Shown here piece after piece: positions 56,186 to 64,000 of a stretch of DNA of 64,000 nucleotides. The notes under the pieces were generated by a model that was not told the DNA's origin, searched no databases, and saw nothing but the letters and a program-made list of their open reading frames with translations. The position numbers were made by a program, and so were the translations under genes. The DNA comes from Lentisphaerota bacterium (GTDB taxonomy: Bacteria; Verrucomicrobiota; Lentisphaeria; Oligosphaerales; JABHEG01): the NCBI GenBank assembly GCA_018676675.1, contig JABHEG010000060.1, forward strand, positions 35,252 through 99,251. The letters run 5' to 3'. Positions within the stretch are counted from its first letter, which is position 1, and each line of letters opens with the position of its first letter.

Positions 56186-59100
56186 ATGTCGGAAATGCGA
56201 AACGCCCTACTGATCGTCGCGCTGGTGGTCGCCGCGACCTGCAGCACATCTGCGTTGGAGGTAACCAACGCGACTCACGGCGCCGCGCTGTCTGGGACGA
56301 CGGCGACCATATCGGGTGGCTTCTCGTTCACAGGGACCGAGTCGTTCACCATCGTGTACTCTCTCCCGGAGGGCTGGGCCTATGCGCACAATGGCGTGGC
56401 CTCCAGCGGTTCCCCCGTGTTCGCGTTCAATGACGGAGGCGATGAACTGTCCTGCTTTTTCTTCGGGACGCCGATGTCGCCGTTCACGTTCTCCTTTGGG
56501 GTGACGCTCCCCGCCGCCGATTCGGCCGGGACAATTTCCGGCAAAGTCCAGTACACGGACGCGCAAGGACACCCTCAGCCAGACGTTCCCATCGGGACCG
56601 CGTTGTCCTTCCCTGCAGATACCCACACGGTGACGTTCGAGCTCGGGGCGCATGGCACTCACAACGGGGGAGGAGCGTTGACGCAAGTCGTGGCCCACGG
56701 AACGGGCGCTGTAGCGCCGGCTGTCGATGCTGCCGATGGCTGGGATCACACGGGCTGGGACACCGACTTCGCGAGTGTGACGAGCCCCCTGGCAGTCACT
56801 GCTTTGTATGCGGCCTGGCCCACTGTGGCCACGCCCGTGTTTGATCCGCTGTCCGGCGCGGCGATCCCGGACGGGGGCCTGGATGTGACGATCACCTGTG
56901 CGACCGATGGAGCAGTGATCTGGTACACGACCGATGGCAGCGTACCCGAGATGAACGGAAGCACAAGCACGCAGTACACGGCGACGTTCCATATCGATGA
57001 CACCGCCACGCTCAAAGCCGGAGCGTTCAAGACAGGCATGACGCCCAGCGCAGTGGCGACGGCGGTGTACACCGGGGACGGGCTGGTGTTGACCGTTGAG
57101 AATACTGCGGGTTTGGCTGGAGAGGAAGTCATTCTGCCGATCACAGTGCAAGAGTTTGCCGATGTCAGCACATTCCAGTTCTCCGTGCATTGGCCGGTGT
57201 CTGTGGGGACCTACGTCGGCGTGGAGGCGTTCGGCGTGCCGGGCTTGTTGGCAGGAAACTTCGGGACGGACGAAGCCGGAACGGGCACGCTGAGCGTGTC
57301 GTGGGACGATCCGGAAGGTAACACCGAGACGCTCCCTGACGATAGCGTTCTGTTCGGCATTCGCGTGCGCCTGGCCGGCGAACCAGGAACGTCCGGGAAC
57401 GCCTGGCTCGATGGCAGCCCGACGGCGGTGGAAGTCACGGATGCGGATGTCTTGCCGCTACCTGTGTCCCTCGCGCCTGGGACGCTCTCAGTGCGCGACG
57501 TCGTGGCCATCGGCGGGACGTGTACGTACTATGGCGACGATGAGACAGTGGCTGATGTGACGGTAGATCTGGCCGGCGCCGAAAGCGATTCCCTGCAAAC
57601 CGGGACCGACGGCACGTACCACTTCAGCAACGTGCCGGTCGACGGCGACTACACGGTGACTCCGACAAAATCCACGGACACGCCGCTCCGCAACGGCGTC
57701 ACGACGGCGGACATCAGCCTGATCCGACGCCATATCCTGGCAATCACTCCACTGAATGCACCGGAGAAACTGCTGGCCGCGGACGTGAACCGGTCGGACG
57801 CGGTGACAACCGCTGATATCGCCCTGATTCGTCGCTTCATCCTGGCGATTTCGGATACGCTTCCCGGTGGGCTCTGGCGCTTCGTACCCTCGGACACCGT
57901 GTATGCCGACAGCAGAGTCCCGTGGGGTGCTCCCGAAGCCCGGAGCTACACGGGGCTGCAGGCAGACATGTTCGACCAGGACTTCACGGCGATTCGTTTG
58001 GGCGATGTGAACAGCTCGTGGACGGCGCCAACGGACGGTGGGCGGGGTGGCGACACCTCCCCCGCTGCTACACGGGACGCTGCCGTGACCTTTGCGGTGA
58101 GTGACGATGTGGCGAACGCGGGAGAACCAGTGACTGTCGATGTTGCGGTGAGCGACTTCGTGGCCGTCACCAGCGTACAGTGCACCGTGCAGTGGGATCC
58201 GGCCGTGCTCACGTACGTTTCAACTGGTGACTACGGTCTCGCGGGGCTGGCCGGTGGCAACTTCGGGACGACACAGAGCGCGGCCGGCAAGCTGACCTTT
58301 TCCTGGGACGATCCGAACGCTGTGGGCGTCACCGAAGCGGACGACACGGTCGTCTTCAGCGTAACGTTCAACGCGATCGGGGCCAAAGGAACGAGTTCCA
58401 CGGTCGCGTTGGTGGACGACCCGACCGTGAGGGAAGTGACGGTTGATTTCAGTCCCGTGACCTTCACGGCCGAAGATGGGAGTGTCGCTGTAGACGGCCC
58501 GTTGGTTGCGGCGGATTGGCCAGCGGACAGCGAAGGCTGGCTCGAATGGGTCGAGGGTGTCCCCGACCACGGGGTCGCGCTAACACACGTGAACCAGCCG
58601 GGCTACGGCGGGACAAGTGGGTATGTGGTCAGCACACTCGGTGATCTCGCGCTGGATCCGTGGGGAATGTACGGCCCTTGTTACGTCTTTGACGCCACAC
58701 GCGATGTCCCGAATACGAACTTCGAATCCGCCTTGGTCAGTATTGCCTTGAATGATCTGAGCAGCGCCAATCTGCAGGGCGGAGACGTGCATTTCGTGAT
58801 CGGTGAGTTCGATCACCCCTCGGAGACGGGGAAGTTCTTCGTGTTCAACGAGCCGTTTATCTCGGCAACCAGTGGCGAGTGGGTGATGAGTCAGGTCCAG
58901 CTGACTGCTAACGAAGAGGACTGGACTGCCAAAGGAACGCTTAACCGCACTCTCGCCCAGTTGCTGGATACACCACAGCAATGGGGATTCACGATCATCC
59001 TGCCAGCCCGGAGGGGCGAGCTCAGCGGGCAGCTGGGTTTTGACGCACTGCGAGTAGTGGAGACGTTCCCGCTGGTCGCCAATCAGACTCCGGCCACGCC

Positions 59101-60838
59101 GGCGGCCATGGATGAAGGGGACAGCCAGCAGTTCTCGGTCGGGGTGAGTGGCGGAACGCCGGACTACGCCTATGCCTGGACCCTCGACGGCACGCCGATT
59201 GACGGGGCAGCCCTCGCGCAATACACCTACGCGCCGGACTTCGATGCCGTTGCACATCCCGCGCAGTCGGCAACCAAGACGCTGGTCTGCACGGTCACGG
59301 ACTCGGCGAGTCGTGCCGCCGAGACCGCGACATGGACCATCAACGTAACCGACGTGGACCGGACGCCGTCGGAACCGACGGTCGAGATCACGCCGTCCGA
59401 GGCAACCACGGTTGACGCGCTCACGGTGGCCCGGCTCGTGGGCAGTGTGGATCTGGATGGGGACGCGGTCTCGTACGTCACGGTCTGGACACTGGCCGGC
59501 GTAGGCACGCAGGTCGTCAGCGACACGCTGGACGCCTCAAGTACACGGAAGGGGCAGACCTGGGATGTCGTCGTGGCGCCGGTGACCAGTCCATACGGTG
59601 TTCCTGTGGTCGGCACGGCAGCCGGTACGGACAGCATCACGATCGGGAACGCGCCACCGGTGGCCGACAGCATCCCAACCGTGGCCGTGCTCAAGGACAT
59701 AGCCAAGGACATCGCCCTGAGCGCCACCGACGCAGATGAAGATGACGGCATCGACACGCTGACCTTTACCATCGTCACGCAGCCCGGACACGGTACGTTG
59801 GCCCCGGCAACGCGCGGCACGGATTCGTATACGTACACGCCGGCCGCTGACTACACCGGCCCGGACAGCTTCCAGTTCGAAGTCGATGACGGCACGGTGA
59901 CCACGGCAGTCGAGACCGTCCAGATCGACGTCCTGAGCGACCTGATCCCGATCACGGTGACCGGCGCCTCCGTCGGTCGCCTGGAGTTCGGTGTTCAAGA
60001 AGGCGGTACACCGGGAGCCGACTGGGGACTTGATCATCTGATGCCCCCACCGCCCAACGACACCGGTGAAGCCCTCTTCCTGGCGCCGGAAGGTGACGCG
60101 GATACGGAACGCCTGAAGCGGGATGTGCGGGCGTCCTTCGACGGCGAGGTCTGGCAGATCAGAGCGGAAGCAGATGTCGATGCCGAGATTGGGCTGTCAT
60201 GGGATCCGACCACGCTACCGGATGACCACGAACTCTGGGTATGGCGCCTGAATGACCGAGACGGGACGATCGTCCCCGACACAGCCGCGCCCATGGCGGA
60301 CACCACATCACTTACCGTTCCCAACGGCGAAACGCGGTACTATGTCATCGGAGCTCTAGCTTCGACGGATCTTGTATTTGGGGCTGGCTGGAACTTCATC
60401 TCACTACCACTACAACCGCTCGAGCCGGCTGTTGAGGATGTGTTCTCCAGCACGAATTTCACCCCGGATTCAGGAAGTCGCGGCAACATCTACACCGACA
60501 GCATCTGGGCCTGGAACACCGTCGATGCACAGTATGAAGCCGCGACGGAACTCACTCCAAAAGTGGCGTATTGGGTCTACGTTGACACGGCCGGCACATT
60601 GCGCGTCTCGGGCCATCCAGTTGCCTCCCCGGCCGTCCCGCTTGCGAGGGGCTGGAACAGCGTTGGGGTGATCGGGCCAACGTCCTTGGCCGGTCATGCC
60701 GGGATCTTCCTGCCGGGATGGTTCTGGACTCCGGAAGCCCAAGTCTACCAGGGCCTCCATGCCGGTGATGTGGCCCAACCGGGCATCGGCTTCTGGATCT
60801 ACGCCACCGGCGAGACGGGACTGGTGCCCGAGCAGTAG
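56186..60838 (+). CDS. Giant secreted multidomain protein with shared N-terminal domain, cohesin and dockerin modules
   Basis: 1550 residues; signal peptide about 1-23 (LLIVALVVAATCSTSA). The first 135 residues after it match the previous gene. Then, in order: a chitobiase-C-terminal-like module (about 210-290: VIWYTTDGSVPEM), cohesin 1 (about 297-440: GLAGEEVILPITVQEF, GNFGTDEAGTGTLSVSWDDP), a CNA-B-like region plus dockerin (NGVTTADISLIRRHIL, DVNRSDAVTTADIALIRRF), cohesin 2 (about 640-780, with SWDDPNAVGV), a laminin-like beta domain, Ig-like and cadherin-like domains (YTPAADYTGPDSFQFEVDD) and a C-terminal pair of W-rich repeats (GWNFISLPLQ, GWNSVGVIG). Role: probably a scaffold or surface protein. 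GAGAGGTG precedes the ATG by 6 bases. Confidence 0.85.
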   Translation: MSEMRNALLIVALVVAATCSTSALEVTNATHGAALSGTTATISGGFSFTGTESFTIVYSLPEGWAYAHNGVASSGSPVFAFNDGGDELSCFFFGTPMSPFTFSFGVTLPAADSAGTISGKVQYTDAQGHPQPDVPIGTALSFPADTHTVTFELGAHGTHNGGGALTQVVAHGTGAVAPAVDAADGWDHTGWDTDFASVTSPLAVTALYAAWPTVATPVFDPLSGAAIPDGGLDVTITCATDGAVIWYTTDGSVPEMNGSTSTQYTATFHIDDTATLKAGAFKTGMTPSAVATAVYTGDGLVLTVENTAGLAGEEVILPITVQEFADVSTFQFSVHWPVSVGTYVGVEAFGVPGLLAGNFGTDEAGTGTLSVSWDDPEGNTETLPDDSVLFGIRVRLAGEPGTSGNAWLDGSPTAVEVTDADVLPLPVSLAPGTLSVRDVVAIGGTCTYYGDDETVADVTVDLAGAESDSLQTGTDGTYHFSNVPVDGDYTVTPTKSTDTPLRNGVTTADISLIRRHILAITPLNAPEKLLAADVNRSDAVTTADIALIRRFILAISDTLPGGLWRFVPSDTVYADSRVPWGAPEARSYTGLQADMFDQDFTAIRLGDVNSSWTAPTDGGRGGDTSPAATRDAAVTFAVSDDVANAGEPVTVDVAVSDFVAVTSVQCTVQWDPAVLTYVSTGDYGLAGLAGGNFGTTQSAAGKLTFSWDDPNAVGVTEADDTVVFSVTFNAIGAKGTSSTVALVDDPTVREVTVDFSPVTFTAEDGSVAVDGPLVAADWPADSEGWLEWVEGVPDHGVALTHVNQPGYGGTSGYVVSTLGDLALDPWGMYGPCYVFDATRDVPNTNFESALVSIALNDLSSANLQGGDVHFVIGEFDHPSETGKFFVFNEPFISATSGEWVMSQVQLTANEEDWTAKGTLNRTLAQLLDTPQQWGFTIILPARRGELSGQLGFDALRVVETFPLVANQTPATPAAMDEGDSQQFSVGVSGGTPDYAYAWTLDGTPIDGAALAQYTYAPDFDAVAHPAQSATKTLVCTVTDSASRAAETATWTINVTDVDRTPSEPTVEITPSEATTVDALTVARLVGSVDLDGDAVSYVTVWTLAGVGTQVVSDTLDASSTRKGQTWDVVVAPVTSPYGVPVVGTAAGTDSITIGNAPPVADSIPTVAVLKDIAKDIALSATDADEDDGIDTLTFTIVTQPGHGTLAPATRGTDSYTYTPAADYTGPDSFQFEVDDGTVTTAVETVQIDVLSDLIPITVTGASVGRLEFGVQEGGTPGADWGLDHLMPPPPNDTGEALFLAPEGDADTERLKRDVRASFDGEVWQIRAEADVDAEIGLSWDPTTLPDDHELWVWRLNDRDGTIVPDTAAPMADTTSLTVPNGETRYYVIGALASTDLVFGAGWNFISLPLQPLEPAVEDVFSSTNFTPDSGSRGNIYTDSIWAWNTVDAQYEAATELTPKVAYWVYVDTAGTLRVSGHPVASPAVPLARGWNSVGVIGPTSLAGHAGIFLPGWFWTPEAQVYQGLHAGDVAQPGIGFWIYATGETGLVPEQ

Positions 60839-60979
60839 TGCTGTGGCCGCAACGCCCGCGCAGAACTCTCCGGCTTTGACGGTGGGCGGCCCCCGACCGC
60901 CGTTCCCTGTTTGCCGCCCGGAGGGAGACACCCCCTCCCGTTGGTCAGGGCTCGGAAAAAGAGGCTCTCCCCTGGAGGC

Positions 60980-60999
60980 GCCGGTTCTCCGTAACCGGC
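60980..60999. terminator. Hairpin between convergent genes
   Basis: A perfect 7-bp stem (60980-60986 with 60993-60999, 6-nt loop) between the giant protein gene and the convergent propeller gene. The spacer also has other short, GC-rich inverted segments, perhaps repetitive elements. No T run. Confidence 0.35.
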
Positions 61000-61054
61000 C
61001 CGCGACTCACGGGAGCGGTCTTCCTGCCTGACAGAGCCGCGGTCCTCCTGATAC

Positions 61055-63871
61055 CTACTGGAACTCGATCACCAGCTCCGCGGGTTTGGCGCTCTCCTTC
61101 GTCAAGTAATCCGTGCCATCGCAGTTGATCGGGTCGATCGCCAGATACAGCGCCTGTTTCCCCTCAAGAGAAATGTCCAGGGGAACGACCAAGGTCGCGG
61201 TCGACTCGACCCGGCCCACATTGCCCAGCACACGGCCCGGCAAAGGGCGGTTCTCGTAGGTGATGGTTGCTTCCTCCCATGGCTCCGTGAGGCAGACATT
61301 CCCGCCGTTTGAGGTGGGATTGCTTCCGTTAAACAGACGGAGAGTGGCAGAGAGCGGCTTGCCGGGGACGTCCAGGGGGAACTTGAGGTAGACGACATGG
61401 TGGCTGTCGTCACCAATCTTGCTGTGGCCTCCGTCAAGCAGGACCGTAGCGTTGGTGTGGCGGTTGGTCTTGGGGAACGACGCTCCGACGTACAGGTCGG
61501 AAACGGCTTTGACCACCACTCGTTGGCGGTCACCGAGAAACTCGATCGTGTTCTTCGCCTCAGCCTCAACGCTGCCATCCTTACGCAGCAGCCTGAACGT
61601 GAGGGGATAGTCCCCGCGAGCCGGCTTCCCGGCAACCGTTACGGTAACAGGGAGGGCCTTTTCCTCCCCTGTTGGGACGTGGACAGGCACGTCAGACGGG
61701 ACGACGCTGAACCCTTCCGGGGCCTTGACCCGGAGGATGCCATCAAAGGCGGCGTCCTTGTGGTTGGCGATGCGGACATCCTTAGTCCCCGTCGGCCCGG
61801 CATTGTTCAGAAGGAACGACGGCGCGAGAAGACCCGCAGTCAGCATCCGCTCACGACTGACCTCGATCGCCTGCAGAACAGGGCCTTTCTGAGCAGGAGG
61901 GTTCTTGGCTTTTGTGGCCAAATCGATCGTGAGCACGTCAGTCACATCAATGCCGCTGAACTCCCTGACGATCGCTCGATTCTTCCCTCCTGCCGCCCGG
62001 ACAAGGTCAAACCCTTCGAGGACGGCCGCTCCCTGAAGGCGCACATCGAACACACGAGCCTCAGCCTGGTCGTTTTCCAGATCAGCAAAGTGCAGGCGAA
62101 CGGTGTACCGCCCCGTTCCCTCACCTTCCCCCAGAAGCGGCAGCTTGCACTGACGCAGTCCGCGGAATCCACTCGTGTAGAGCCAGGGAGAAGAGGTCTC
62201 CGCGACTGTGACAAAGTCAGGACTGTGCTTGAAATAGCCGCCGCCAGACCAAGATTTGAGGTCAGCCTTGAACTGGAAGACGAGAGAGCCGCGAGGTCGG
62301 GGATAGCTGAGCCACAATGTGCCGTCTCCGTCCTTCCTGTCGCCCGGCGCCCCGATATTGAGGGCCAGGGACTTCACCGGTGTCATCGTTCCCGACATGC
62401 TGTACTTGGTCCAGGCTCGGCTGTCCCGGCGGGGCTTGAACACGACGGTCGTTTGGTTCGCAAAGGGACACATGCAGGCCGAACTCGCCTCGGGAACCAT
62501 GATCAGACCATTGCCGAAAATGAAGTTGATCCAGCAGCCCGTACGTTGCGTGCTGAAATGCGTGACTCCATGGTCGCCCACAAGATCGTAGTAGCCGATG
62601 TGCTGGGATCGGAAGAACAGGACATTGGGTGACGCCGCAGGACAACCGCAATGGTGCCCGGGGCGGGCAAATTGCCACGGCTCTTCTCTACCGCTAATCG
62701 GGTTCGTCCGGGTCACCTGTTTTCCCGTGCGGAGATCATAGGCCCACGGCTCCGCGTGAAGCGTCTCGTTGATGATCAGAGGCCGGACACGGTATCCAAT
62801 ATGCTTCTCCCAGAGTGTGCTCCCGTCACCGGCATTGATGGCCAGGATGCGCCTGGATTCGAACTGCCCCGCAAAGAAATCCCGCCAATAATGGCCGTCC
62901 ATGTAAATCCCGAACAAGACCAGTACGTCATTCCGGACCATTGACCCCAGAGCACTCCAGTAGGGTCCGCCGATACCGCCGGTCAAGTCCATAGGCCGAC
63001 TCCAGACCTGTTTCCCCGTGACCGCGTCCAGACACAAAGCCGTGCGCACGGGAGCGTCCTTGAGCACACGCTCAGCTTCAGCGGGTGTGAGTTGTCCGAC
63101 TCGCCGTTTGAGCGCTTCACGTCGAGCTTGCGTGGCGGTGTTATCGTCGACGAAAAACACGCGCCCGTCACCCAATGAAATGGACGGCTGGTGGATCGCC
63201 TTGCCCTGATGGACCCAAAGCGTCTCGCCGGAAGCGACATCGATCGCGAACAAGGCATTGCAGTCGCGCTTGCGGGGGGTACGTGTTCCGAAGAGAGTCC
63301 CCCCTTCCGTAGCAATGTACCCCCAGCGCCCACCGGACTTGGGGTCGGGGATTGCGTAGGTGTTCAGGATGTCACCGGTCTCGGCTGCAAGGCGGAGACA
63401 CTTGCCGCCTGTGGCCACAAAAAAACTCATCTCGTCAGCGGCCAGATTGCTGCAGTCATGGGAGACAATGTCACGGACGACATTCGGGATCTTCCGTTCC
63501 CACAGAAGGATGCCGTTGTAGGCATCGTACGCCATGACCTGGTGTTCGCCCTGGACGAAGAGAACGCCGTTCATGGTCAATGGGGCAGCTGCCCGCCGAT
63601 GTCGGCTGATCATGTGCAGCGGGCCCGGGCGGCCGAACCACAGCAGACCCAGAGGACATTTGACGATCGTGTCATAGCTGCAGGTCGTGTTCCCCGCATC
63701 CGCGTATTGATGGGTCCAGGCCCCGGCCCCCGGAAGAGCACCCCGCGTAGCCTTCGCCCAGAGCCCATCCCGGGCGATGGTGTCGCAGTCCGACAGTTGG
63801 GCAGCTTCAAACCACGCCTGGAGGGCCTTTACCGTGGCACCCCCTGCCCCACCCGCGTCACTAGTGTCATG
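61055..63871 (-). pseudogene. 5'-truncated propeller-methyltransferase-type gene with malectin-like and DNRLRE domains
   Basis: From ATG 63613 it encodes 852 residues, but homology to the plus-strand fusion gene continues upstream of that Met: the frame gives GAGAWTHQYADAGNTTCS and LGLLWFGRPG just before it. It is open to about 63871, where an IS630 end begins. The visible part is a PQQ propeller (MAYDAYNGILLWERKIP, LFAIDVASGETLWVH), a malectin-like region (GRYTVRLHFADLENDQAEAR), an NEW3-like beta domain, then a C-terminal DNRLRE-type domain (VYLKFPLDVPGKPLSATLRLF). The upstream methyltransferase and first propeller are missing, so the gene is probably inactive or makes a shortened protein. 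Confidence 0.7.
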
Positions 63872-64000
63872 TCACGCTTGCTCTGTTAGATAGGGTATGG
63901 CATATTTACCTCTATACAAGGAGGTGCGCCATGCCCAAGGTCAAGTATCGGTTGTCCCTGACGCCGGAGGAGCGGAAGGAGCTTGAGGTCATTGTGGCGA
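63862..64000 (+). mobile_element. IS630-family insertion sequence, left end (runs off the window)
   Basis: The transposase start and a TA dinucleotide at 63862-63863 match IS630/Tc1-type insertion, where TA is the target. Homology of the interrupted gene ends near that point. The inverted repeat of the other end is outside the window, so the exact boundary is inferred. Confidence 0.6.
63931..64000 (+). CDS. IS630 family transposase, N-terminal fragment
   Basis: The visible 23 residues, MPKVKYRLSLTPEERKELEV and a few more, match the N-terminal start of IS630-type transposases, whose next part is a helix-turn-helix and then a DDE domain. AAGGAGGT is 5 bases before the ATG, a strong site. The frame continues past the window end. 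Confidence 0.75.
   Translation, partial: MPKVKYRLSLTPEERKELEVIVA

Noticed and set aside
60839..61054. GC-rich inverted segments as a CRISPR or transposon end
   Set aside because: No regular repeats and no transposase; at most hairpins near converging genes.
1..64000. tRNA, rRNA, CRISPR and riboswitch search by eye
   Set aside because: No acceptor-stem/T-loop pattern or regular repeat-spacer series was noticed; a covariance-model scan would be needed to be certain.

Overview
The window looks like a chromosomal segment of an uncultured Gram-negative bacterium of moderately high GC. LPS-type heptosyltransferase, HtrA, YfgM-like, SPFH and cohesin/dockerin genes support a diderm cell. PQQ-propeller/methyltransferase fusion proteins, SUMF1-like secreted proteins and a rearranged S10/spc ribosomal cluster suggest the PVC superphylum (Lentisphaerota/Kiritimatiellota-like) or a neighbour such as Hydrogenedentes. 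That placement is inference; no rRNA or tRNA gene was seen.

Layout. 1-4192: the end of a GH112 phosphorylase, a coiled-coil protein, a HAD phosphatase and a mannonate-oxidoreductase-like SDR. 4437-9398: an aroB-dprA-topA run from a recognisable promoter. 9581-14276: minus-strand genes for a secreted protein, GT9 heptosyltransferase, metallophosphoesterase and DUF2851 protein. 14335-16719: htrA, ftsB-like and a lone fumarase/tartrate dehydratase beta subunit. 16797-19438: priA and yjbQ, overlapping by 4 bp. 19797-28333: three SPFH proteins, a P1B-type ATPase, an ABC ATPase with an acidic tail and a YfgM-like protein. 28352-36792: dus, then secY and ribosomal genes, which in transcription order run rplV-rpsC-rplP-rpmC-rpsQ-rplN-rplX-rplE-rpsZ-rpsH-rplF-rplR-rpsE-rplO-secY. 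36885-41938: coiled-coil secreted protein, GT39-type/TPR protein, CbbQ-like ATPase and a HAD protein.

41958-48731 looks like a carbohydrate-uptake locus: two permeases, a binding protein, a secreted beta-rich protein, and divergently two overlapping amidohydrolase-fold genes. 48785-63871 is an accessory region of secreted proteins. A propeller-methyltransferase-propeller gene is split in two by a G10 tract; removing one G restores a 1290-codon frame. Next come a small-protein/nucleotidyltransferase pair, two tandem secreted proteins sharing an N-terminal domain (one with SUMF1 and dockerin-like repeats, one with cohesins and a dockerin), and a second propeller gene cut off at its 5' end by an IS630-family element that runs off the window.

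Most notable: the homopolymer-split fusion gene, the IS-truncated paralogue, the SPFH/P-ATPase/ABC block, the shared N-terminal domain with cohesin plus dockerin modules, and the ribosomal cluster that starts at rplV with rpsC and rplP overlapping by 77 bp.
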